Positions 32,975 through 40,989 of a stretch of DNA of 47,366 nucleotides are shown in pieces. The position numbers and the translations under genes are program-made. Origin of the DNA: an uncultured Pirellulaceae bacterium (GTDB lineage: Bacteria; Planctomycetota; Planctomycetia; Pirellulales; Pirellulaceae); the NCBI GenBank assembly GCA_937941455.1, contig CALDHM010000046.1:1-47366 (forward strand), read 5' to 3'. Under the pieces are notes generated by a model. That model saw nothing but the letters and a program-made list of their open reading frames with translations. It did not search any database and was not told the DNA's origin. Position 1 is the first letter of the stretch. Every line of letters begins with the position of its first letter.

Positions 32975-33354
32975 GCTGTTGATTCACCTACCAAAAAAGT
33001 CCGCAATGAACGCGAGCAACGTAGCCACTGTTGCCAGACGGTGGTCTGCCTTCGGGTTTGGCCGTTCCACCGTCTGGCGACGGTGGCTACAACCCGAATA
33101 CTCGCAAAATTATTGTGGATCCCTCATATCGCTGCCTGATCACGAAATTTTAGCCGCCCCCGGCATGTCGCGTCTCGCTGTCGGACTGCTGCGAGTCTGC
33201 GTTCCCATCGGCATCGCGAGCTGATCCCCACACCTTGATCGCTGCTCAACTGCTGCAAAGCAGGGCAGGGGAGAAGTGGTCTTGGAATCGGCTGCTGACT
33301 GAAACCGCCATTGTAGCACGATCGTTGACGGCCGCTGCATGGTTGCCGGCCAAC
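32975..33354. other. 380-base gap between DUF1501 and ABC ATPase genes
   Basis: Holds a long imperfect palindrome (33021-33090). The remaining stretch shows no supported gene and should contain the promoter for the ABC pair. Confidence 0.45.
33021..33090. repeat. Long imperfect palindrome (GTAGCCAC type)
   Basis: Two 24-base arms at 33021-33044 and 33067-33090 pair at 22 positions around a 22-base loop. The left arm begins GTAGCCACTGTTGCCAGACG; the right arm is the complement of the same unit with C for T at two sites. No T-run follows on either strand, so it is more like a small mobile or REP-type repeat than a terminator. I recall similar repeats in planctomycete genomes. Confidence 0.7.
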
Positions 33355-34806
33355 TCAACTTCGAACGAGTTTTGTGACGACGTTGCCGAACACGTCAGTC
33401 AAGCGAAAATCTCGCCCTTGGTACCGGTAGGTCAAGCGCAGATGATCGATACCGAATAGGTACAGCAGGGTCGCATGGAGGTCGTGCACTGAGATCGGAT
33501 CGACGACCGCGCGATAGCCCAATTCGTCGGTCTCGCCGACGGTGATTCCTGGTTGAATGCCACCACCGGCCAACCACCCGCTCATGCTGAGGATATGGTG
33601 GTCGCGCCCGGAGCCTTGTCCCATCGGCGTTCGCCCGAATTCGCCGGCCCACAGGACAATCGTGTCGTCGAGCATCCCCCGTTGCTTCAAGTCTTTGACC
33701 AAGGCCGCGCTGGCTCGATCGACTTCTTCAGCGGCGATCCGCATTTCGCGATCGATGTTGCCGTGGTGGTCCCAGGCCCGATGGTAGATCTGGATCATCC
33801 GCACACCCCGTTCGGCTAGGCGACGAGCAAGCAGGCATTGCGAGGCAAAGCTGCCGTCGCCGGGAGTCTTGATCCCGTACAGATCGAGGATCTCCGGCGA
33901 CTCGCCGCTGAAATCTGTCAGTTCGGGAATCGACGTCTGCATCCGAAACGCCAATTCGTACTGGTTGATGCGCGTTTCGGCTTCGCTGTCGAGCCACCGC
34001 TCATTGGCGATCTGGTTCAGCGTGTTCACCTGCTCGATGAGCTCACGCTGAGCACTTTGGCAGACACCTTCCGGGTTACCCAGATAATGGACTGGAGTCC
34101 CTTTGGATTCGAACTTGACACCTTGGAAGCGACTGGGGAGAAATCCGGCCGACCACTGGCGAGCGGAGATTGGCTGTGCCCCCCCCGCCTTGCTGTGGGA
34201 TGTCAGGACCACGTAGCCGGGCAAATTCTCCGTCTCGGCTCCTAAACCATACAAGAGCCACGAGCCCATACTCGGGCGGCCCTTGATGATCGATCCGCTG
34301 TTGAAAAAGGCGTGTGCCGGGTCATGGTTAATCTGCTCGGTGAACAGCGAACGTACGATACAGATGTCGTCGGCTACCGTGGCGATCTGCGGGAACAATT
34401 CGCTGATTTCCTGGCCCGATTCGCCGTGACGAGCGAATTTGGTAAACGGACCGCGGACGCGGAGCTCGGTATTCTGCAGCTGCGCAAGTTGCTGTCCTTG
34501 TGTCAACGAGGCGGGAAAGAGCTGTCCATGCAACTCCGTCAATTTCGGCTTGTGGTCGAAGCTCTCGAATTGCGACGGCCCGCCGGCCATGCACAGATGA
34601 ATGATTCGCCGGGCTCGGGGCGTATGGTGGAACTCCTTCAAAGCTCCACGTGGCGTTCCCTCTTGGCCGTAGTCAGCGGCCGCCAGCGGCCGATCCCCAC
34701 GCAGCAACATCCCCAAGGCAGCAGCGCCGATGCCGTATCCGCTGTGAGCGAGAAACGCTCGCCGCTGGGCTCGTACGATTCGCTCGGTGGAGATTTCTCG
34801 GGTCAT
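33355..34806 (-). CDS. DUF1501 family exported protein
   Basis: A 483-residue protein of the DUF1501 family, which belongs to the alkaline phosphatase/sulfatase superfamily by fold but has no established activity. The N-terminus has RRAFLAHSGYGIGAAALGMLL, which resembles a twin-arginine signal as seen in many relatives. Family segments visible are ARRIIHLCMAGGPSQFESFDHKP (about 65-87), FTEQINHDPAHAFFNSGS (about 155-172), GVRMIQIYHRAWDHHGNI (about 335-352), LWAGEFGRTPMGQGSGRDHH (about 387-406) and SVHDLHATLLYLFGIDH near the end. It starts 32 bases after the PSCyt1/DUF1549/DUF1553 gene, the standard planctomycete pairing, so the two probably work together at the cell surface or in the periplasm. 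The pair is often duplicated in these genomes; target molecules are unknown. Confidence 0.94.
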   Translation of the reverse strand: MTREISTERIVRAQRRAFLAHSGYGIGAAALGMLLRGDRPLAAADYGQEGTPRGALKEFHHTPRARRIIHLCMAGGPSQFESFDHKPKLTELHGQLFPASLTQGQQLAQLQNTELRVRGPFTKFARHGESGQEISELFPQIATVADDICIVRSLFTEQINHDPAHAFFNSGSIIKGRPSMGSWLLYGLGAETENLPGYVVLTSHSKAGGAQPISARQWSAGFLPSRFQGVKFESKGTPVHYLGNPEGVCQSAQRELIEQVNTLNQIANERWLDSEAETRINQYELAFRMQTSIPELTDFSGESPEILDLYGIKTPGDGSFASQCLLARRLAERGVRMIQIYHRAWDHHGNIDREMRIAAEEVDRASAALVKDLKQRGMLDDTIVLWAGEFGRTPMGQGSGRDHHILSMSGWLAGGGIQPGITVGETDELGYRAVVDPISVHDLHATLLYLFGIDHLRLTYRYQGRDFRLTDVFGNVVTKLVRS

Positions 34807-34838
34807 GGCGACTTCACCTCATCAGATAGCATCACAGG

Positions 34839-37800
34839 TCAATATCGGGTAATCGTCTCATGCAAATTCAATACCGCCCGCACCGTCTGCGTCCATGCGG
34901 CCAGTTCCTCAGGCGGGATATCGACGGGAGTTGGAGCCAAGCCGATACGGACCAGGCGGCCAGCATCGGGCAGATTCGTGGCGAAGTGGGCCCGCTGCTT
35001 GGTCAGGAACTTCATCAGCGAATCCCGTTCCCCGGCGTTCGGCGGTCGCGCCACTGCCCGCCGATACAGACTCTCGACGCGGGCGGTATCGTCCGCCTGC
35101 TCTTGAATCAAGTGAGCCGCCAGCACGCGGGCCGCCTCCACGTACGTCGGGTCGTTGAGGAGAGTGAGCGATTGCTGCGGAGTGTTGGCCTCGGTCCGCA
35201 GCGCCGTGCATTCCTCCCGCGATGGCGCATCGAAATTGGCCAGCATCGGATGCAAGAAGGTTCGTTGCCAATGCACGTAGACTCCGCGGCGGTATTGCCG
35301 ATCATCGGTGCTGGCGACATACCGCCGATCGGGAAACTGCAAATGTTCATAATAGTGATCGGGCTGATACGGAAAGACGGGTGGCCCCCCCATGTCGAGG
35401 TTCAGAAGCCCGGCGATCGCCAATGCGTTATCGCGCACGGCCTCGGCCTCGAGCCGCCGGGCATTCTGCCGTGACAGCCAACGATTGGTAGGATCCAAGC
35501 GAAGCTGCTCCGGTGTGGGAATCGATGAGCGTTGATAGGCAGACGAAGTTACGATCAAGCGCACCATGTGTTTGAAGTTCCAGCCGCTTTCGCGAAACTC
35601 GACGGCCAACCAGTCCAGCAATTCAGGATGGCTGGGATATTGCCCTTGAATCCCCACGTCGTCGAGCACAGCGCTTAGCCCGACGCCAAAAAACTGCTTC
35701 CACAGCCGATTCATTTGGACGCGGGCAGTGAGGGGGTTTTCCGGCGCGACGAGCCATTTAGCCAGATCCAGCCGATTGAGGCGGCGCGAAACAGAGGAAG
35801 CTTGGACATGCCCTTTCGGCAAGAAGTGAGGTGTTGCAGGTTGCACGACCTTGCCCGTCGGATCCTGCCAGTTGCCGCGCGGTAGAATGCGGGTCTCTCG
35901 CGGGGCTTGAGTCTGAGAAATCTGTACTGGCCAGCGACCGTCGCGACATTCGCGGATCGCCCGCTCGATGGACTTGATGGTCGCCGCCAACTCGCCGCCC
36001 GAATCTCCCGACAACGCCCACTGCCGCCCGACAAATTCGGTGGCCTCGGCCGGCGACGCCACCCCGTTTTGCCATTGCCCCAGTTGCTGTTGCCAAGCGT
36101 CGGGACGGTCAAGTCGCTGTGGCACCAACGGGGAAAGCGATATTCGCCAATGGCGCGCTCGATTGCCGGTAACTTTGAGCTTCAAGACCTGACCATCCGC
36201 TAGCCGCAGCGGTTCGGCGAACTGCCACACGCCGCGGACCCTGGGTACCGTTGCTGCGATCTTCCAGCCTCCCTGAATTCCCAAAATCTCGAACGTGTTC
36301 GCGTAACGAGGCAAGGCATGATCGGCAGCGGCGAACTCGACTGCCACGGGGCGACCTTTCCCGTCAGCCGCCGACTCGACTGCAAATGCACAGTGCAGTT
36401 GCATCTCGTGGGCGGAGAACAAGCGACCGCCCGCGGAATCATCCGGGAGGATTTCGATCGACACGGCGAGAATTGGAAACGTCGTTGGGGGCAGCACAAT
36501 CGTCAGCGCATCGATTTTGTCCCCCTCCCATCGCCATGCCTGGTCGACGCAGCGCCCCGTCGGCGATTCCCCTTCCAGCTTGAGGCCGTCGGCAAAAGCC
36601 CAGCCATCGGGATAACTTTGCAAAAACGCCTTGATCTCGCCCTGCCAGGATTGCCAGCGGGCCTCGTCCGGCGGATGGCGGCGCAAAGAATCGGCGATGG
36701 TCTCTGCGCGGCGCTGCTCCAGCCGCCGGATCCGCTCTTGCAAGTACGGAACCTCAACCACAAGTTCCGGCGGGAACGGATGATCGTTGGACCAACCGCG
36801 CAAGTCCGGATTCGGCGTGTATTCGTAATCCTGATACACCCCCCACTGCCGCAGATCGGCAAAAAAAGCAGCCATGGAATAAAAATCTTCCATCGTGAAC
36901 GGATCGTACTTGTGATCGTGGCATTCGGCACAGCCCAGCGTCGATCCCAGCCAGGCCCCGGCGACTGTCCGTACGCGATCGGCCGCATACTTCGCCAAAT
37001 ACTCATCTGGTTGAGCCCCCCCTTCACGGGTCATCATATTCAAACGATTGAAAGCCGATGCGATCAACGTTTCGGTGGTCGGCTGCTCGAGTTGGTCCCC
37101 GGCGATCTGCCAGAGCGTGAACTGATCAAAGGGGAGGTTGCGGTTGAATGCAGAAATGACCCAATCGCGGTAGGGAAAGACATTTTGATTTTGATCGCCG
37201 TGATATCCGACCGTATCGGCGTAGCGGACGACATCCAACCAAGCGGCGGCCATCCGTTCACCGAACTGGGGAGAATTCAACAAGCGATCGACACAGCGCT
37301 CGAAGGCGTCCGGGCGCTGGTCGAGGATGAATTCAGTTTGCTCTGCCGGGGTTGGCGGGATCCCCACCAAGTCTAAAAACAGCCGCCGCAGCAGCGTTTC
37401 CTTTTCGGCCTGCGGTCCCGCTGGCAAGCCCTGGGCGGCGATTGACCGATCGACCCAATAATCGATGGGGTGTACCCGTGGCGGCACTTCCGCCTTAACC
37501 GGCGCAACGTAAGACCAGTGATCTTCGTAAGGCGCTCCGGCCGCCACCCAACGTTTGAGTATTTCGATTTGCGACGGACTGAGCGGCTTCAAGAAATGGG
37601 GCGGCGGCATCACCTCGTCAGGATCTGAGCTGGTGACTCGCTGGAGGAATTCGCTGGCCTCCGGTTGCTCGGCGTCAAACACCCCTGCAGCCCAGGCCTC
37701 TTCGCGACGATCGAGCCGCAAGTCGGCTTGCCGCTGGTTCGCGTCCGGCCCGTGACAAGCGAAACAGTGGTCCGACAAAATGGGGCGCACATCGCGGTTG

Positions 37801-37943
37801 TAACGCACCTCCGCGACGATTTGACGACTTCGCGCCGTCGTGTTCGTATCGTGTGCCGTCGATGGCGCCAATGGCCCGGCCAGCAACGCCGAAGCGGCCA
37901 GCCAAGCTCCGCTCCAGCCGAAATTGAGTGTTCTCGTGTTCAT
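34839..37943 (-). CDS. PSCyt1/DUF1549/DUF1553 planctomycete cytochrome-type protein
   Basis: A 1034-residue exported protein. A signal peptide (about 1-30, ending SALLAGPLAPSTAHD) precedes a PSCyt1 domain with the c-type heme motif CFACH at 60-64 and then NQRQADLRLDRREEA. The DUF1549 domain follows (about 155-360; HPIDYWVDRSI, RLFLDLVGIPPTPAE, GERMAAAWLDVVRYADTVGYHGD). A middle region of about 300 residues contains coiled-coil (RIRRLEQRRAE) and beta-rich segments. The C-terminal DUF1553 domain runs from about 715 (LAKWLVAPENPLTARVQMNRLWKQFFGVGL) to the end. A further heme-like CxxCH is CAECH at about 345, inside DUF1549. I chose the start at 37943 because it begins the signal peptide; the open frame to 38030 adds a leader with no sense as a signal. 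Likely an extracytoplasmic redox or polymer-degrading protein; true function is unknown. Confidence 0.93.
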   Translation of the reverse strand: MNTRTLNFGWSGAWLAASALLAGPLAPSTAHDTNTTARSRQIVAEVRYNRDVRPILSDHCFACHGPDANQRQADLRLDRREEAWAAGVFDAEQPEASEFLQRVTSSDPDEVMPPPHFLKPLSPSQIEILKRWVAAGAPYEDHWSYVAPVKAEVPPRVHPIDYWVDRSIAAQGLPAGPQAEKETLLRRLFLDLVGIPPTPAEQTEFILDQRPDAFERCVDRLLNSPQFGERMAAAWLDVVRYADTVGYHGDQNQNVFPYRDWVISAFNRNLPFDQFTLWQIAGDQLEQPTTETLIASAFNRLNMMTREGGAQPDEYLAKYAADRVRTVAGAWLGSTLGCAECHDHKYDPFTMEDFYSMAAFFADLRQWGVYQDYEYTPNPDLRGWSNDHPFPPELVVEVPYLQERIRRLEQRRAETIADSLRRHPPDEARWQSWQGEIKAFLQSYPDGWAFADGLKLEGESPTGRCVDQAWRWEGDKIDALTIVLPPTTFPILAVSIEILPDDSAGGRLFSAHEMQLHCAFAVESAADGKGRPVAVEFAAADHALPRYANTFEILGIQGGWKIAATVPRVRGVWQFAEPLRLADGQVLKLKVTGNRARHWRISLSPLVPQRLDRPDAWQQQLGQWQNGVASPAEATEFVGRQWALSGDSGGELAATIKSIERAIRECRDGRWPVQISQTQAPRETRILPRGNWQDPTGKVVQPATPHFLPKGHVQASSVSRRLNRLDLAKWLVAPENPLTARVQMNRLWKQFFGVGLSAVLDDVGIQGQYPSHPELLDWLAVEFRESGWNFKHMVRLIVTSSAYQRSSIPTPEQLRLDPTNRWLSRQNARRLEAEAVRDNALAIAGLLNLDMGGPPVFPYQPDHYYEHLQFPDRRYVASTDDRQYRRGVYVHWQRTFLHPMLANFDAPSREECTALRTEANTPQQSLTLLNDPTYVEAARVLAAHLIQEQADDTARVESLYRRAVARPPNAGERDSLMKFLTKQRAHFATNLPDAGRLVRIGLAPTPVDIPPEELAAWTQTVRAVLNLHETITRY

Positions 37944-38428
37944 GGTTCCATTATCGCTGAACTGCGGATTCACGTCGACCTTGGGCCATTCCAAAAAGAG
38001 GTCTAGAAATTTCCTTGAAGTCTTGGTCAATTGGCCCGCTGGCTCGTAATCCGGCTTGCGAAACCCGCGGGGGACCTACTCGCTATGAGCTGTCACGCAG
38101 TCCTGTTTTTTCGGGCAAGGACCGCGACTTTGCCCCAAGACCCCTTTAGCCGAAAAAGGGCTAGGCCGTCGCTCATGTGAAAACCGGACGCCACGCGTTC
38201 CGGCTCATCGTTTCGGGAAAAGCCTTGGGGCTGATCGACGGGTAGGGCACGGACATCCCCTGGCCATCGCCTAGCCGCGGCGGCGAATTCCCGTCACGCC
38301 CCTCGACGTGAGCCCCCTTTCACGCCACGATAAGAGTTGCGGTCGTCGATCGCAGCGCCGGGCACCGATCGGGCGCGGCTCAACCTTGCAACGACGTTTC
38401 ACTACACGTTTCGACTTCGTGAATCCCC
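37944..38428. other. 485-base divergent gap between the PSCyt1 gene and der
   Basis: No gene is seen. It holds a REP-like palindrome (38184-38205) and a weak hairpin (38142-38147 with 38155-38160). Promoters for both directions must lie here; none could be assigned. Confidence 0.45.
38184..38205 (+). repeat. REP-like palindrome, copy 3
   Basis: CCGGACGC, then CAC, then GCGTTCCGGCT; one base shorter in the loop than the copy at 14962-14984 and otherwise with the same arms. Confidence 0.55.
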
Positions 38429-39874
38429 ATGTCTGTTCCTAAATTTGCGATCGTGGGCCGCCCGAACGTCGGCAAATCCAGCATCTTCAATTGGCTCGCG
38501 GGTGTGCGCTTGGCGATCGTCGACGACATGGCCGGCGTCACTCGCGATCGCATGACCTATTTGCTGAATCACGAAGGCCGTTATTTCGAAATCGTCGATA
38601 CCGGCGGCATTGGGATCAACGATGTCGACGAACTCGATGACGAGATCGAGTCGCAGATCCAACAGGGAATCGAATTGGCTCAGGTCTTACTGTTCGTCGT
38701 CGACGCTCGGGACGGCTTGACGAATCTCGACGAGACGATCGCGCGCCGCCTCCGCTCGTTGGGAAAACCGATCTTGCTGGTGGCCAACAAATGCGACGGA
38801 GAAAACTGGGAAACCGCCGCTCAAGAGTTCCAGCGTTTTGGTTTCGGGCCGCCAATCGTGGTCAGTGCAAAAAATAACCGGCACAAGCAAGCTCTGCTGG
38901 ACGCCATGGTTCGGGCCCTGCCCGACGATGCCGAGGTGGAGGATCACGAAATCGCCGAACCTGAAATGAAGATCGCCGTGGTAGGGCGGCGGAACGTCGG
39001 CAAAAGTACCTTTATCAATACGCTGGTGAACAGCCCGCGGATGATCGTTAGCGAGATTCCCGGCACGACGCGCGACAGCATCGATGTGCGCTTTGAAATT
39101 GACGGCAAAACAATGGTGGCCATCGACACCCCTGGTCTGAAACGGGGAAAGAGCATCCGCAACGACATCGACTTCTACAGCGATCACCGCGCCCACCGCT
39201 CGATTCGACACGCCGACGTCGTGTTGATGTTTTTCGACGCTAGCCAACGGATTGCCAACATCGACTTGAAACTCTGCGGCTACATCGAAAACAACTATAA
39301 ACCGTGTATTTTCGTCGTCAACAAATGGGACAAGATGGCGGAGCATATGCCCACGCAGGCATGGAGCGATTACCTGCGCGAAAATCTGGCCTCGATGGAC
39401 TACGTGCCGATCGCCTTCATCACCGGTAGCGAAGGGCGTAACGTTCGCAAGTTGCTGAACCACGCGCAGATGCTCTTCAAGCAATCACGCGAACGGGGCA
39501 CCACCGGTGAGCTGAATCGGATCGTCCGCCGCGCCCTGGAGGCTCAGTCCCCTCCCACCATCGGCACGCGGCGCCCAAAAATCTATTACGCGACGCAAAT
39601 CGGGATCCAGCCCCCCACTATTGTGCTCAAATGCAACGATCCCGACCTCTTCCCGAAAACCTATCGGCGGTATCTGCTCAATTTCATCCGCGATCATGTG
39701 AAATTCGGCGAGGTCCCCATACGCCTCCTACTCGAACAACGTCAATCGTCGTCGCTGGAGGAACGATTGGGATCGGCTGAACCCGATTTGGGAATGAGTG
39801 AAGAAGAATATCGCAGGCTCGCCAAACAACAGCCCAACCCAGTTGAACCGGCGGAGGAGGAAACTTGGGAATGA
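38429..39874 (+). CDS. der: GTPase Der (EngA), ribosome assembly
   Basis: A 481-residue tandem GTPase required for maturation of the 50S ribosomal subunit. The first G domain has P-loop GRPNVGKS (10-17), the switch region VTRDRM (37-42), DTGG (57-60) and NKCD (120-123). The second has GRRNVGKS (186-193), GTTRDSIDV (about 213-221), DTPG and NKWD (about 297-300). The C-terminal KH-like domain includes PPTIGTRRPKIYYATQIGIQPPTIVLKCNDPDLFPKTYRRYLLNFIR. The length is usual. The tail after about 440 is acidic. Its stop overlaps the start of mtnA by four bases (ATGA), so the two are translationally coupled, an arrangement with no obvious pathway link. Very sure. Confidence 0.98.
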   Translation: MSVPKFAIVGRPNVGKSSIFNWLAGVRLAIVDDMAGVTRDRMTYLLNHEGRYFEIVDTGGIGINDVDELDDEIESQIQQGIELAQVLLFVVDARDGLTNLDETIARRLRSLGKPILLVANKCDGENWETAAQEFQRFGFGPPIVVSAKNNRHKQALLDAMVRALPDDAEVEDHEIAEPEMKIAVVGRRNVGKSTFINTLVNSPRMIVSEIPGTTRDSIDVRFEIDGKTMVAIDTPGLKRGKSIRNDIDFYSDHRAHRSIRHADVVLMFFDASQRIANIDLKLCGYIENNYKPCIFVVNKWDKMAEHMPTQAWSDYLRENLASMDYVPIAFITGSEGRNVRKLLNHAQMLFKQSRERGTTGELNRIVRRALEAQSPPTIGTRRPKIYYATQIGIQPPTIVLKCNDPDLFPKTYRRYLLNFIRDHVKFGEVPIRLLLEQRQSSSLEERLGSAEPDLGMSEEEYRRLAKQQPNPVEPAEEETWE

Positions 39875-40989
39875 ACGAGCCGACACCCCAAGCAAGTCAT
39901 CGCCATCCCCCCCCCGCAACACTCCTGTGGGCCGGAGACCACACCGGATTTCTGCGACTGCTCGATCAAACGCGTTTGCCGGTGGACCTGGTCGAGATCG
40001 AATGCCGCGATGCGGCGACGGTTTGGCATGCCATCCGGCGGCTGGCAGTCCGCGGCGCGCCAGCAATCGCTATTGCGGCAGCTTACGGTGTCGTCCTGGG
40101 AGTTCGCGAATCGGCAGACGAAGATCTTTCGGCACGGGTCGAATCCGCATGCGATTATTTCGCCGCGAGTCGCCCGACAGCAGTGAATTTGTTCTGGGCA
40201 CTGCGGCGAATCCGCGAAAAAACTCAACGCTGGCTCGCCGAAAAAGAATTGGACCTGACCGGCTTGTTGGAACGCCTGTTGGCAGAAGCGCGCCAGATTC
40301 ACGATGAGGACCGTCAACTCTGCCGCGCCATTGGGCGGCACGGAGTCCCTCTGCTGCAAGGTGTCGCCGGCGTGCTGACGCATTGCAACACCGGGGGACT
40401 TGCCACGGCCGAATACGGGACAGCACTCAGCGTCCTGTTCACCGCCCAAGACCAAGGGCTGGACCTGCATGTCTACGTCGATGAAACGCGGCCGCTCCTC
40501 CAGGGTGCACGGCTGACCGCTTGGGAGCTGCAACAACGAGGCATCCGGGCAACTCTGATCTGCGATTCGATGGCCGCCCAAGTCATGCGCGAGGGGCGCG
40601 TCCAAGCGGCTATCGTCGGTGCCGATCGCATTGCGGCCAACGGCGACACGGCGAACAAGATCGGCACTTATTCTGTGGCCTTGTTATGCCGTGCCCACGG
40701 CATTCCATTTTACGTTGCGGCCCCGAGCACTACCTTCGATCTGTCAATTGCCTCCGGTGACGAAATTCCAATCGAGCAGCGGGCTCCCAGCGAGGTCACC
40801 TCACTTTACGGCCAACGCATCGCTCCCGAGGGCATCGACGTCTACAACCCCGCCTTCGACGTGACCCCCGCCGACTTGATCGCCGGCATCGTGACCGAAC
40901 ACGGTGTCATCCAGCCAGTGAACGCCGACACCATTCGATGGCACTTCCCTGCGACGCCGAGCTCCGCCACGGCGATTACTTCGGGGTGA
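39871..40989 (+). CDS. mtnA: S-methyl-5-thioribose-1-phosphate isomerase
   Basis: A 372-residue enzyme that converts methylthioribose 1-phosphate to methylthioribulose 1-phosphate in methionine salvage. It is homologous to eIF2B alpha subunits. The catalytic Cys172 lies in LTHCNTGGLATAEYGTAL, and Asp252 in AIVGADRIAANGDTANKIGTY; both are the conserved pair. RRLAVRGAPAIAIAAAYG (57-74) and FYVAAPSTTFD are family signatures. I chose the ATG at 39871, which overlaps the der stop, because GGAGG is about ten bases upstream; a TTG two codons earlier is too close to that site. No other salvage gene is nearby. Its 3' end overlaps the convergent gene by 14 bases. Confidence 0.95.
   Translation: MNEPTPQASHRHPPPATLLWAGDHTGFLRLLDQTRLPVDLVEIECRDAATVWHAIRRLAVRGAPAIAIAAAYGVVLGVRESADEDLSARVESACDYFAASRPTAVNLFWALRRIREKTQRWLAEKELDLTGLLERLLAEARQIHDEDRQLCRAIGRHGVPLLQGVAGVLTHCNTGGLATAEYGTALSVLFTAQDQGLDLHVYVDETRPLLQGARLTAWELQQRGIRATLICDSMAAQVMREGRVQAAIVGADRIAANGDTANKIGTYSVALLCRAHGIPFYVAAPSTTFDLSIASGDEIPIEQRAPSEVTSLYGQRIAPEGIDVYNPAFDVTPADLIAGIVTEHGVIQPVNADTIRWHFPATPSSATAITSG

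Noticed and set aside
34312-35106. 264-codon plus-strand open frame opposite the DUF1501 and PSCyt1 genes
   Set aside because: It spans two certain genes and their junction; there is no ribosome site and no motif.
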